From: JAICMB01 sp035295125
GTDB lineage: Bacteria > Acidobacteriota > Terriglobia > Bryobacterales > Bryobacteraceae
Direction: 5' to 3'
Assembly: GCA_035295125.1 (NCBI GenBank)
Contig: DATGJP010000074.1
Coordinates: 108,713-172,712 of the forward strand
Length of the DNA stretch: 64,000 nt
Positions 23,753 to 32,753 of this stretch are shown here, one piece after another. The notes beneath the pieces are model-generated. The model had not been told where the DNA came from and made no database searches. It saw only the letters and a program-made list of their open reading frames with translations. Position 1 is the first letter of the stretch. Each line of letters begins with the position of its first letter. The position numbers and the translations under genes are program-made.

Positions 23753-24343
23753 ATGCCCGGCAAGCCCGGGACAACTATGCTGTCAGCGGTAGAATATCAG
23801 TTTCTCGTAGAGCAGGCGCCGATTATGATCTGGCGCGCGAATACCACGGCAGAGTGCGATTACTTTAATGAGCGATGGCTCAGTTTTCGCGGCCGGCCGA
23901 TGGAAGCGGAGTGCGGCAACGGTTGGGCCGAGGGTGTGCATCCCGACGATTATCAATCCTGCCTGGAAACCTACCTCCGCGCATTTTCCAACCGCGAGAT
24001 CTTTGAAATGCACTATCGCCTCAAACGTCATGACGGTCTATATCGGTGGATTTTTGACCGTGGCGTCCCGTTTTATGGCGAAAACAGCGAGTTTAAGGGC
24101 TACATAGGGAGTTGTATCGACGTCACGGAGCGCATCGAGGCGCAGCGCGCCCTCGATGAAGCGCACGAGCGGGAACTCGCTAACCTGCGGGGGCTGCTGC
24201 GCGTATGCTCGGTTTGCAAACGGATTCGTGACGCCGATGGAAGTTGGGATCAGCTCGAGGCCTTCATTACGCGTCATTCCGAGGCGGACTTCACGCACGG
24301 AACGTGCCCCGACTGTCTCAAGGTGCAGGTCGCATCGCGTTGA
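23753..24343 (+). CDS. PAS domain protein with C-terminal Cys motif
   Basis: 196 residues. One PAS fold spans about 12-130 (LVEQAPIMIWRANTTAECDYFNERWLSF, seen in pieces, with the PAC end GYIGSCIDVTERIEAQRALDE). A short helix follows, then a C-terminal module with CSVCKRIRDADGSWDQLE and THGTCPDCL. This C-x2-C...C-x2-C segment occurs at the end of many PAS and receiver proteins in environmental bacteria and may bind a metal; its function is not known. No kinase, cyclase or DNA-binding domain is present. A receiver protein gene starts 28 bp later, so the two may form a signalling pair. Confidence 0.8.
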   Translation: MPGKPGTTMLSAVEYQFLVEQAPIMIWRANTTAECDYFNERWLSFRGRPMEAECGNGWAEGVHPDDYQSCLETYLRAFSNREIFEMHYRLKRHDGLYRWIFDRGVPFYGENSEFKGYIGSCIDVTERIEAQRALDEAHERELANLRGLLRVCSVCKRIRDADGSWDQLEAFITRHSEADFTHGTCPDCLKVQVASR

Positions 24344-24371
24344 ACCTGCCGCCGCGCGAATTTACAATCCG

Positions 24372-24761
24372 ATGAGTACTCCGACAATCCTTTTGCTTGA
24401 TGACGATGCCAATACGCTGCTCGTTTTACATGCGATTCTGGAAAAAACACAGGCCAAGGTCATAGAATGCGAAGATGAATCCTGCACGTTGAATTGGTGC
24501 CAACGCCTGCAGTCGAGCATCGATTTACTGGTCGCCGACGTCATCTTGAAGGTAACGAACGGGCCGGCGGTAGTCCGCCAGGTGAAGCCGTTGCAGCCAC
24601 TCATGCGACTGTTATTCATCAGTGGGTTCAGCCTCAGTGAACTACGGAAACGAGGGTTGCTGAGCGATGAGGACCTCGCTCCGGGAAGAGTCGAGTTTCT
24701 TCAAAAGCCATTTACCGCGGAGACGTTCCTGAGCAGTGTTCAACAGCTTCTGCCCGCTTGA
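24372..24761 (+). CDS. Stand-alone response regulator receiver
   Basis: 129 residues from ATG at 24372; the frame stays open upstream, but there it overlaps the PAS gene. A single CheY-like domain: acidic pocket D10-D11-D12, phospho-acceptor D56 (LLVADVIL), switch S84 (LFISG) and K113 (FLQKPF). No output domain, so it acts by protein contact. Two small departures from the norm are a Val-Ile after D56 instead of the usual M.MP and a Cys-rich helix 2. Neighbouring PAS protein is the likely partner. Confidence 0.85.
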   Translation: MSTPTILLLDDDANTLLVLHAILEKTQAKVIECEDESCTLNWCQRLQSSIDLLVADVILKVTNGPAVVRQVKPLQPLMRLLFISGFSLSELRKRGLLSDEDLAPGRVEFLQKPFTAETFLSSVQQLLPA

Positions 24762-24774
24762 GTATGATTGTTAA

Positions 24775-25227
24775 GTGATCTTGGCAGCGCTGCTGTTCCT
24801 GGGGTCCGCCGCGACCCAGACGTTCTATCTCGGTACGTGGAAAATCGAATCCGCGACTGTTGCTCCCTGGGCTAATCCAAAAGACCGAACGCCCGATCCC
24901 GCCGAAATGAAATCGCTGGTCGGCAAGACCGTTACGATCACTGCGACCGGCACCCGCGGCCCGCGAGCTTTCACCTGCCCCAAAGCGAAGTACCAGGTGA
25001 AAGATTACCCCGCCGACTACTTGTTTCAGGGCGCGTTCGGCGAAATGCACGAGCGCGACAAATCGGTGGACCCGGTTAAGGTTGCGGCCGGCGTCGGCTT
25101 TCACGGCAAGACCTTCAAAACCCTGGAAACCGGCTGCGGGAACGAAATCGACTATCACTTCATCGATCCCTCCACCGCCGCTATCGGCCTGAACGACTAC
25201 GTCTACATTCTCAAGAAACAGCCGTAG
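24775..25227 (+). CDS. Small secreted protein of unknown function
   Basis: 150 residues from a GTG. The first 15 residues (LAALLFLGSAAT) form an export signal and the mature part begins near QTFYLGTWKIESATVAPW. It contains three cysteine-bearing turns (FTCPKAKYQ, ETGCGNE) and ends VYILKKQP. The overall pattern resembles small lipocalin-like or periplasmic beta proteins, but no family is recognised. It follows the receiver gene by 13 bp, which may only be chance. There is no strong ribosome binding site, so the start is uncertain. Confidence 0.55.
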   Translation: MILAALLFLGSAATQTFYLGTWKIESATVAPWANPKDRTPDPAEMKSLVGKTVTITATGTRGPRAFTCPKAKYQVKDYPADYLFQGAFGEMHERDKSVDPVKVAAGVGFHGKTFKTLETGCGNEIDYHFIDPSTAAIGLNDYVYILKKQP

Positions 25228-25294
25228 CGGGGTTTTGTGGGCCTGGTTTTCGACCGTCGCCATGGACCGCCGGTCCACAAAAGTGGATGACAAC

Positions 25295-25323
25295 AAAGGT
25301 GGGACAGGCGGTTTCGTCTGTCC
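25295..25323. repeat. Short palindromic repeat, GCAGGCG type, copy 2
   Basis: AAAGGTGGGACAGGCG then GTTT then CGTCTGTCC. It matches the copy at 13774-13801 including the AAGGTGG flank, with paired changes (GGGCAG to GGACAG, and CTGCCC to CTGTCC) that keep the outer stem. Confidence 0.6.
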
Positions 25324-25379
25324 TTGCTCGGTGAAGTCCAAAGGTAGGCTGAATGCCTGGTTGGAGTTTTCGACCCTGA

Positions 25380-26294
25380 TCAGCGCTGCGGCACGGAGAT
25401 TGTAATGTTGCGGTACTTCATTCCTCCGGTGTGATCCCCCTGAATCAGAAGCGGCCCAGGCTCGCCCTCATGGCTGTCTAGCGCGCCTCCCGTGATCCCG
25501 GGAATCTCCTGATTATCAATAATCGTCTGTCCATCGCGGATCACGGTCACGGTCCGTCCCACCAGAGTGACGTCGTAGGTCTCCCATTGGCCCGGCTGCG
25601 GCGCCACTTCTACCGCCGGAGCAATGAACCCATAAAGCGATCCCATGCCATGGAACTTGTCATTCGTGCCCGCCGGCTCATATTCCACCTGTATCTCGTC
25701 CCGCCCGCGCAGATAGACGCCGCTGTTCCCGCCCTTGGGACAGTTGTACTCGATGTGCAGCCGGAAATCATCGAACTTCCGCACCGTGCGGATATTTGCC
25801 CCTGCCTTTAGATTCACCATCGCCCCATCCTGGGCCCTCCAGTGATTCTCAGCCTCGTTGTCGGGAATCCATCCCGACATGTCGTTGCCGTTGAACAGGG
25901 AGTCGGGCCTGCCCCATGCCGACGGAGCCTTGCGCTTCAACGCCGGCGCGCGAACCCCGGCGATTTCGCCCTCAACGCCGTCCGCCCGCTTCTGGGTTCC
26001 CGTCAGTTTGCCACCCTTGACGTTCATCTCCCACTCGACCTTAATCGGTTTGCCGAACCACTCGTCGGTGGAAAACGTCATCTGGCCGCCTTCGACCTTC
26101 AGATTCGTCGCCGGGTGCACACTCGCCACGCGCCCCACGATTCTTACCTCGGGCTTGCCTTCCTTCTCTGCGAATTCCATCCAGGAAGGGTACGTCTCTT
26201 TCGGGGTCTGGACCGTCAGGTCCCAACGCCCGGCAAATGGTTGTGCGGCGAACGCCGCCACGGCGCTCGCGAGTAATAGGAAGACTGCTTTCAT
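25380..26294 (-). CDS. Secreted DUF1080 (3-keto-disaccharide hydrolase-like) protein
   Basis: 304 residues. Signal peptide MKAVFLLLASAVAAFAAQP (1-19). Residues about 20-115 form a small beta domain (GRWDLTVQTPKETYPSWMEF) and about 125-304 a DUF1080 jelly roll: SLFNGNDMSGWIPDNEAENHW in pieces, GGNSGVYLRGRDEIQVEY, and the end GPLLIQGDHTGGMKYRNITI. Members act on 3-keto-glycosides or bind sugars; DUF1080 proteins are very common in Acidobacteria and Planctomycetes. It is a separate unit from the ADOP gene on the same strand upstream, with a palindromic repeat in the 82-bp gap. Confidence 0.88.
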   Translation of the reverse strand: MKAVFLLLASAVAAFAAQPFAGRWDLTVQTPKETYPSWMEFAEKEGKPEVRIVGRVASVHPATNLKVEGGQMTFSTDEWFGKPIKVEWEMNVKGGKLTGTQKRADGVEGEIAGVRAPALKRKAPSAWGRPDSLFNGNDMSGWIPDNEAENHWRAQDGAMVNLKAGANIRTVRKFDDFRLHIEYNCPKGGNSGVYLRGRDEIQVEYEPAGTNDKFHGMGSLYGFIAPAVEVAPQPGQWETYDVTLVGRTVTVIRDGQTIIDNQEIPGITGGALDSHEGEPGPLLIQGDHTGGMKYRNITISVPQR

Positions 26295-26320
26295 CTACTG
26301 AGAGCTTCGCACAATTCCCG

Positions 26321-26356
26321 TAATGCAGGTTGCAAACCTGTCCTACGTCCGCTGCG
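26321..26356. repeat. Dispersed palindromic repeat, GCAGGTT type
   Basis: TGCAGGTTGCAAACCTG followed by TCCTACGTCCGCTGCG. The same flank (CCTACATCCGCTGC) follows the copies at 41171-41202 and 46501-46532. Confidence 0.65.
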
Positions 26357-26376
26357 ACACTGGGCGGCCGCTTGCA

Positions 26377-28773
26377 TTATTCGTCGCGAAGGGCGGTGAT
26401 GGGGTCCAGGGCGGCAGCGCGGTGGGCGGGGACCCAACTCGATAGAGCTGCGATCAGCAGGAAGAGCACGGCTATCGCCGCGAAGGTTGCGGGATCTGTC
26501 GGTTTTACTCCGACGAGCATGCTCGAGATTGCGCGGGTCAAAACCGCGGCGGCGACTATGCCGACAACAATGCCGGCGGAGCTGAGTGCGAGTCCGCGGC
26601 CGATTACCAGTTTGAAGATAGTCGCCGGTGTCGCGCCGAGCGCCATACGGACTCCGATTTCAGGTGTGCGCTGACGAACGGCACTGGCTAGTACGCCGTA
26701 GAGCCCCACAGCCGCGAGGAGAGCCGAAATTGCCGCGAAAATCGCGATGAGCAGCAACTGGAAACGAGTAGCGGTCTGCGCTTGTTGCACCGTCGTGTCC
26801 ATCGTCTGCATTTCGGTGATGGCAAGCCGTCCCGGTGCAAACCTCGCAATCGCATCGCGAACGAGAGGCGCTAAATTCTCCGGATCGCCGTTTGTGCGCA
26901 AGGCCCAGTGGCGCGATATGCCGATACCCCAACATCCATCCGACATAAAAATCTGGTCGCGGCCTGGGTCGACCAGAGAACCGAGGCGCTGATGCTCGAC
27001 AACCCCGATGATTTCGAGCCACTGTGGATCCGGGACGCGGACGAACAGCCGTTTGCCGATAGCGGATTGGTTGGGAAACGCCTTCGCGGCAAGCTGCTGG
27101 TCGATGACGGCGAGGGGACGTTGCTCGAGATTGTCCACTTCGCTAAAAGTTCGGCCCTCCACTACACGCGAGCGCAGGGTTTCGAAATATCCGGGGAGTA
27201 CGGTGGGAAGATCGGCGTTGCGGAAGGGGTCGGCGGGAATTCGGTCGGTGCCCCATTGAATGCCGATTGCGGAACCGGCGGTGTGCAGCGGCAGGCCGGT
27301 AGCTGCGCCCACGCTCTGCACGCCGGGGATCGCGCGCAGGCGGTCTTCGAGAGCGAGCAGGAACCCAATGCGGCGCTGCGGCCGCTGGAAATCGTGTGCG
27401 TCGCCAACCGGCAGGAATGTCAGCAGACCGTGAGGATCGTAGCCGGGGTTCACGCGGCGGAGTTCGAGGAAGCTGCGAACCATCAGGCCGGAGCCGATGA
27501 GCAGAACGAACGAGAGCGCGACCTCACCGACGATCACGGCCGAGCGTAACAGCCCACCGGACGGCCGCTGGGAGGACCGTTCGGAGCCCCGAATCACGTC
27601 CATGATGCCGGAGCGGATGGCGCGCCACGCGGGAAGCAGGCCCAGGACCGCGGATTCAACCAAGCCCGCCAAGGCTGAGAATGCAAGCACGCGCCAATCG
27701 ATCGACGCGGATTGAAGGCGCGGCAGGTCCGCGGGAGCGAGCACCAGGATTTCGCGGACGGCAATCCATGCGAGTGCGACGCCGAACGAAGTCCCCAGCC
27801 CACATAGTAAGACAGCTTCGGCGAGCAGTTGGCGCGTGAGGCGGCCGGCGCGGGCCCCGAGTGCCGATCGAACGGCGATTTCATGATCACGCAAAGACAC
27901 GCGAACCAACAGGAGGTTCGCTACATTCGCACAGGCGATCAGTAGCAGAAAGATGACCGCGCCAAAAATGGCGAGTATCGCCGGACGCACTTCGTTGACA
28001 AGCGTGCTTTGCCAAAGACCAACCCGTGTGTACGCGCGGGCTGTGTCCGGCGTAACACCGTGACGAAGATGGGCAACCACCTGCAGCATGAGGGCATCGC
28101 GATTGGGCGCGTCGTAGCCGCGGTCGTTTGCGATCCAGACTTCGGGATTGGGGCGGTCCGGCAGAATGAGCTTGAACCCAGGCTCCACTACGCCGACGAT
28201 CTCCGGGCCCGTGCCGTTGGCGCCCATCATGTGGCGCCCAAGCACCGATCGATCGGCTCCATAGCGCCTCTGAAAATATTCGTAGCTGAGGATGGCGACG
28301 GAACCCTCAGGCGGTGGAAACGGGGGTGGCGTCACGCCATGCGGTTTGCCGTCGGCATCGGTGAAATCCCGTCCGAAGACGACGTGAGCACCAAGCATGG
28401 AGAGGAAACTGGTCGAGACCAGCCCCTTGTTGATTCGCTCGGCGGTACCGTCCTCCCGCGGGACGATGGCGCGGAACACCATGATCGAGGATGTGTCTTC
28501 GAATACGCCGGAGGTCGCATTTCGCAAATCGAAGAAGCGGGCGTTTGAGAAGAAGTCGCTTGCCAGGACGAGCCGGCCAGGGTTTTTATACGGCAAGGGC
28601 CGCAGCAGGATAGCGTCGGTCACGCTGAAAATGGCCGTGCTGGCGGCGATCCCCAGGGCGATCGTTACAACGGCTGTGGCGGCAAATGCCGGCGCCTTGC
28701 GCAGCATTCGAGCGGCGTAGGCGAGGTCTTGGCGAAGATCGGAGAAGCTGTGAATCCAGGTCTTGAGAAACAT
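26377..28773 (-). CDS. ADOP-family ABC transporter permease
   Basis: 798 residues from the ATG at 28773, which has GGAG upstream and gives the family start MFLKTWIHSFSDLRQDL; the frame is open further but would overlap the next gene's region. Layout as in the other copy: TM segment AATAVVTIALGIAASTAIF, periplasmic domain, middle TM cluster (IFGAVIFLLLIACANVANLLL) with ALGARAGRLTRQLL, and a second unit ending in TM segments with IGVRMALGATPATIFKLVIG. No ATPase is nearby. The two ADOP copies in this window differ widely in sequence, so they are old paralogues rather than a recent duplication. Confidence 0.88.
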   Translation of the reverse strand: MFLKTWIHSFSDLRQDLAYAARMLRKAPAFAATAVVTIALGIAASTAIFSVTDAILLRPLPYKNPGRLVLASDFFSNARFFDLRNATSGVFEDTSSIMVFRAIVPREDGTAERINKGLVSTSFLSMLGAHVVFGRDFTDADGKPHGVTPPPFPPPEGSVAILSYEYFQRRYGADRSVLGRHMMGANGTGPEIVGVVEPGFKLILPDRPNPEVWIANDRGYDAPNRDALMLQVVAHLRHGVTPDTARAYTRVGLWQSTLVNEVRPAILAIFGAVIFLLLIACANVANLLLVRVSLRDHEIAVRSALGARAGRLTRQLLAEAVLLCGLGTSFGVALAWIAVREILVLAPADLPRLQSASIDWRVLAFSALAGLVESAVLGLLPAWRAIRSGIMDVIRGSERSSQRPSGGLLRSAVIVGEVALSFVLLIGSGLMVRSFLELRRVNPGYDPHGLLTFLPVGDAHDFQRPQRRIGFLLALEDRLRAIPGVQSVGAATGLPLHTAGSAIGIQWGTDRIPADPFRNADLPTVLPGYFETLRSRVVEGRTFSEVDNLEQRPLAVIDQQLAAKAFPNQSAIGKRLFVRVPDPQWLEIIGVVEHQRLGSLVDPGRDQIFMSDGCWGIGISRHWALRTNGDPENLAPLVRDAIARFAPGRLAITEMQTMDTTVQQAQTATRFQLLLIAIFAAISALLAAVGLYGVLASAVRQRTPEIGVRMALGATPATIFKLVIGRGLALSSAGIVVGIVAAAVLTRAISSMLVGVKPTDPATFAAIAVLFLLIAALSSWVPAHRAAALDPITALRDE

Positions 28774-28799
28774 GATTTCATTTCTCCTCAGCGGGGCAC

Positions 28800-29102
28800 T
28801 CACGACTTCCGGGGCCACGGGTACAGGAAAAGGAAGTACGCGAATGCCACACACAAAATAGCGTGAAGCGCAAACTCAAACAAGGTGTGAAAGGCGCTCA
28901 ACACCACGTGAAACAGCATCCAGGCAATGGCGAGCCAGCGCGCCCACATGCTGCCGAGAACCATGAACACGCCCGCCACCAGTGCAACGAGGCTGATGAG
29001 AGGGAGCCAAAAGACGTCGCGGAAGTGAGAAACCATGCCGAATGCGCCTGTCACAATATACAGAATGCCGATCAGGATAACGGGCAGCGTACGTTTGGCC
29101 AT
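28800..29102 (-). CDS. Small four-helix membrane protein
   Basis: 100 residues, mostly hydrophobic, with about four membrane segments: LPVILIGILYIVTGAFGM, VFWLPLISLVALVAGVFMVL, WLAIAWMLFHVVLSAF and HAILCVAFAYFLFLYPW. No family is recognised. It lies 26 bp before the ADOP start on the same strand and could be cotranscribed with it, suggesting a helper or simply a membrane neighbour. Confidence 0.55.
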   Translation of the reverse strand: MAKRTLPVILIGILYIVTGAFGMVSHFRDVFWLPLISLVALVAGVFMVLGSMWARWLAIAWMLFHVVLSAFHTLFEFALHAILCVAFAYFLFLYPWPRKS

Positions 29103-29135
29103 AGGTGACCACGATAACTCGGGCGGGAACGCAAA

Positions 29136-29167
29136 AAGGGCCGCCTCCCTTGCGAGAAGCGGCCCTT
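29136..29167. terminator. Terminator, mainly for the TonB receptor gene
   Basis: AAGGGCCGC and GCGGCCCTT form a 9-bp stem with a 14-nt loop. Read on the minus strand the stem is followed by TTTTT, so it ends the receptor transcript 28 bp after its stop and insulates the small membrane-protein gene. Confidence 0.8.
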
Positions 29168-29194
29168 CGGGTCGGTCGGCGTGGTTAAGTGAGG

Positions 29195-32100
29195 CTAGAA
29201 GCTATACTTCAAGCCAAATTGTAAATTGCGCGAGCCCAGGGATTGGTTGACGACGCCCTCGAGCGGACTGCCGTGCACGTCGATCTGATATCCCTGAACC
29301 ACGAAAATGGGAGTATTCAGCGCGTTAATTGCTTCGAAACGGAATTCAACTTTCTGACGTTCGGTGATTGGGAAGAACTTCGAAACCCCAAGGTCGAACT
29401 GGCGGATTCCAGGTCCGCGCTCTGTTGACACACCGCAGTTGCCGAAATGGCCGGGCGCCGGGTCCCGCATCGTGCTCGGATCGAACCATCGATACCCGCC
29501 CGTGGCTTGAATCGGCGCACCATTCGCATCGAACTGCGCGAAGTTGTTGAAGGGAGTCTGCTTCGAAGGTGAAATGCAATCCGGCCGCGGCTGGAAGGAA
29601 CCGGTGCCGGGGTCGCCCGCCCAGTCCAGCATGGAGATCGGGAAGCCGCCGTGGATGGTCACGATGGCGTTCACGCTCCAGTCGCCCAGGATGGCGTTGA
29701 CTACTTTGTTCCCATCCTTGCCGTAAGTGCGATTCTTGCCGTATGGCAGGTCGTAGTTGACGTAGCCATTGAATACGTTGGTCACATCGTGATCGCACAG
29801 GCCATAGTCCTGATTGATGTTGTAGACGTTCTGCTGGAACGCCACGTCGGCGCTGGCCTGGCTGCCGGTCGCATCGCCGTAGCGTCCGTAGTAGCCCTGA
29901 TTGTTGGTCAGGCACTTTGACCAGACGTAGTTGAACTGGTACGCGAACCCATGGCTGAGCCGCTGCTGCGCGGTCAGTTGCAGGGCGTTGTAGTTTTGGC
30001 GGCCGATGGTCGAGTTTAGACGAACCTGGCCTGTGCCGATGTTCTTCAGAGCCGGGTTGCCCGAAAGATACGGACCCGGAATTACGGTGCCGTTAGGCTG
30101 CAGGAAAGCCTGCCCGGCGTCGAGGATCGAGGCGAGGTGGTCGGTGTGCTGGCCGACATAGCCCGCCTGGAGCGTAAGGGCGTTTCCGATCTGACGCTGC
30201 AGTGTTAAGTTCCACTGGTTCGACACCGCGGGACGGTAGTTCGGATCCTGCATGTGCAAGCGCACTCCCTGGAAGCAGGAAGCCGGCACTGATGCAATGG
30301 TGTTCACGTTGCAAGGCGTGCCGCCGATGGCGCCGCCCAGGGCCGTGAAGCCCTGATCGAGCGTGACCTGGTTGGAAGGAATTGCGCCGTTAACGCCCGG
30401 GACAAACTGGCCAACGAGATCGATGTTCCAAGGAGCATTCGTAGCCAGGCGGTTATACTCGCCCGTTCCTTCCTGGAAGCTCGAACGGCTGAACGCAGCG
30501 CGGATCACGGTGTTGTTACCCCACGGCGTCCACGCCAGCCCGAGGCGCGGCAGGAAATTCGCAATGCCGTTGTACTGGTTGTACAGCGCGCGAGAATTGC
30601 CGTTCTGGCCGGCGAGCTCGATCTGCCCGCTGATTTCGCCGAAGTTCGTCATGCGGTCGTGAACTTCGTAAATCGGAGTAAAGAGCTGCCAGCGAATCCC
30701 GAGATTCAGAGTGAGATGGCTGTTGACGCGCCAGTCGTCCTGGAAGAACGCGCCGAACGCATTGTTGCGCTGTCCGACTGTTCCAGCCGCCCCGATGCCA
30801 TAACCCATGTAAGCGGGCAAACCGAGCAGGAAGTCGGCTTCGGTGTTGCCGGTATATCCGCCCGTGAAACCAATCTGCCCTGCCGCGCCGTCGTTGCTGA
30901 CTGCCGGCACGTAGTCGTTGCGATACCGGATCGCCTGGAAGCCCATGGTGAACGTGTGGTTCGCATGAACCCAGTTTGCCGTGTCCTCGTATTGGATCGT
31001 GGTCTGGTGGAAGATCTCCGGCGAATCTACGGTTCCGAACGCGAACGGCCCATTCTGGACTCCGCCGAGCGCGCCCGGTCCGGAGAACCAGAAGCCCGGC
31101 ATAAAGGCGGTCGGCTGGCCCGGAATCAGGTTGGCGCCCGCATTCGTCGTCAGACTCTGGAGATTCGCGCCCGCGGGATAGTAGTTGACGCCGGCGCGCA
31201 TCTCGTTCACGAAGGTCGGAGTGAACGTCCTCGTATAGTCGATCACGCCGTTCCACAACGGAAAGACATTGTCGCCGGTCCCGTTGTAGAGCAGCGGTTG
31301 GCTGTTCACAGTGGGGTTCTCGATGTGTTGCTGCGTGTAGCGTGCGAAGACGTGATCCTTCTCAGAGGCGTTCCAGTCCATTTTGAGATCGCCCTGGTTG
31401 CCGTGGATGAAGGTGTTTACCGAGTTGTCTGCATTGTTCAGCGCCGCGGAGGAACCGGCCTTGGGCAGAGCTCCCATAATCTTCAAAGCGGTCGGGCTGA
31501 TACCGGTGATGCATGGATTCACGCCCATTTTCTGCCCGGCTCCGCAAATGGTGGCCTTCGTCAGATCGGCAGGCATCGCAACCGTTGTTCCCGGATAATG
31601 CAAGCTGATGTTGGGCACGTCTGACAGGTTGGCGGTCAGATCCTGCGAGGTGAAGGTGGTAATGTGGTTAACCGTCGCCGGCTGGTCGAACCGCGAGCCC
31701 TGGTAATCTCCAAAGAAGAACAGCTTGTCCTTCTTAATGTGTCCGCCAAACGTACCGCCGAACTCATTCCAGTTCAGCGCGGCCTTGGGGAGTCCCTGGA
31801 AATTGTTCGCCCATTCATTGGCATTTAATGCGTCGTTGCGCACGAATTCGAAAACGTTTCCGTGGTATTGGTTCGTCCCCGATTTGGTGCTGACGCTGAT
31901 CACGCCGCCGAGGAACTGCCCGAACGTCGCGTTCGGATTGTTCGTGATGACGTTGAATTCCTGGATGGCGTCGACGTTGGGGGAATAGGCAACGTTGTTG
32001 TCGACGAATTCGTTGTTGTCCATACCATCGAGCAGGTAGTAGTTGGCCTGTTCGCGGTTGCCGTTGATATACGGACGGCCGGAGTTGAACGTGGTTTGCC

Positions 32101-32638
32101 CGGTATTGAACGCGCCGGGGCTGGTGGTGACGGCGCCCGGCGTGAGCAGTGCCAGTTGGTTATAGTTTCTGGTTTCCAGGGGCAGACTGATAATGGAACT
32201 CGATTCCATCACCGTGCTCACCTGTGTAGTGTCGGTCTGCAACAGCGGCGCGGAGCTTGTGACTTCAACCTGCGTGGATACCGCGCCGATCTTCATCGGG
32301 AAGTCCAGGCGCGCTGTTTGGTTTAAGGACAGGTCGAACGGTGGATGGACCGCGGTCTGAAAACCCTGCGCTTCGACCGTTACCTGGTAATTTCCTACCG
32401 GAACTCGCGGGAGATTGTAAAATCCCAGCTCATTGGTCTGCGCCGTCCAGACCGTCCCGCGTTGTGTATCTTTGGCAACTACCTTCGCGTTTGCGATGGG
32501 TGCGCCGGTGGGGTCGGTGACTTGACCCGTGATGGCTGCCGTCACTTCCTGTCCCCAACCTAAGGTCGGTATAACCAGGCAGGCGACGAGCAGGCAGCTG
32601 AGAAATGTAAGCAGAAGCGATCTGTGTGTGGCTTGCAT
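29195..32638 (-). CDS. TonB-dependent receptor, Oar-like, with carboxypeptidase-regulatory domain
   Basis: 1147 residues. Signal peptide (1-29, ending TLGWGQ), then a carboxypeptidase-regulatory-like beta domain (about 33-115, ITGQVTDPTGAPIANAKVVA), a plug (about 125-235, with LLDGMDNNEFVDN) and a long outer-membrane barrel ending GLKYSF, whose terminal aromatic is the insertion signal. Acidobacterial receptors of this type are abundant and take up oligosaccharides or other large ligands. The 56-bp element 49 bp upstream of the start is shared with the ampG-nagZ pair, which suggests a sugar or murein fragment ligand. A terminator follows. Confidence 0.93.
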   Translation of the reverse strand: MQATHRSLLLTFLSCLLVACLVIPTLGWGQEVTAAITGQVTDPTGAPIANAKVVAKDTQRGTVWTAQTNELGFYNLPRVPVGNYQVTVEAQGFQTAVHPPFDLSLNQTARLDFPMKIGAVSTQVEVTSSAPLLQTDTTQVSTVMESSSIISLPLETRNYNQLALLTPGAVTTSPGAFNTGQTTFNSGRPYINGNREQANYYLLDGMDNNEFVDNNVAYSPNVDAIQEFNVITNNPNATFGQFLGGVISVSTKSGTNQYHGNVFEFVRNDALNANEWANNFQGLPKAALNWNEFGGTFGGHIKKDKLFFFGDYQGSRFDQPATVNHITTFTSQDLTANLSDVPNISLHYPGTTVAMPADLTKATICGAGQKMGVNPCITGISPTALKIMGALPKAGSSAALNNADNSVNTFIHGNQGDLKMDWNASEKDHVFARYTQQHIENPTVNSQPLLYNGTGDNVFPLWNGVIDYTRTFTPTFVNEMRAGVNYYPAGANLQSLTTNAGANLIPGQPTAFMPGFWFSGPGALGGVQNGPFAFGTVDSPEIFHQTTIQYEDTANWVHANHTFTMGFQAIRYRNDYVPAVSNDGAAGQIGFTGGYTGNTEADFLLGLPAYMGYGIGAAGTVGQRNNAFGAFFQDDWRVNSHLTLNLGIRWQLFTPIYEVHDRMTNFGEISGQIELAGQNGNSRALYNQYNGIANFLPRLGLAWTPWGNNTVIRAAFSRSSFQEGTGEYNRLATNAPWNIDLVGQFVPGVNGAIPSNQVTLDQGFTALGGAIGGTPCNVNTIASVPASCFQGVRLHMQDPNYRPAVSNQWNLTLQRQIGNALTLQAGYVGQHTDHLASILDAGQAFLQPNGTVIPGPYLSGNPALKNIGTGQVRLNSTIGRQNYNALQLTAQQRLSHGFAYQFNYVWSKCLTNNQGYYGRYGDATGSQASADVAFQQNVYNINQDYGLCDHDVTNVFNGYVNYDLPYGKNRTYGKDGNKVVNAILGDWSVNAIVTIHGGFPISMLDWAGDPGTGSFQPRPDCISPSKQTPFNNFAQFDANGAPIQATGGYRWFDPSTMRDPAPGHFGNCGVSTERGPGIRQFDLGVSKFFPITERQKVEFRFEAINALNTPIFVVQGYQIDVHGSPLEGVVNQSLGSRNLQFGLKYSF

Positions 32639-32686
32639 AAAACTCCTTCAGCGGTTTGGTTCATGCTGTGCCGGATCAATCATTGA

Positions 32687-32742
32687 TGTCCAGTTCACAA
32701 CGGTTGCGGTTCTGTTACGAGCAGGTTCATTACGGATCGAAC
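32687..32742 (-). promoter_or_regulatory. 56-bp shared upstream element, copy A
   Basis: Aligned without gaps to 35686-35741. Blocks TGTCCAGTTCACAAC, GTTGCGG and AGGTTCATTAC are identical, and the closing CGAAC as well, with a variable 13-bp middle. It lies 49 bp upstream of the TonB receptor start and probably is a promoter or operator. Confidence 0.6.
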
Positions 32743-32753
32743 GTGCTGCTTTT

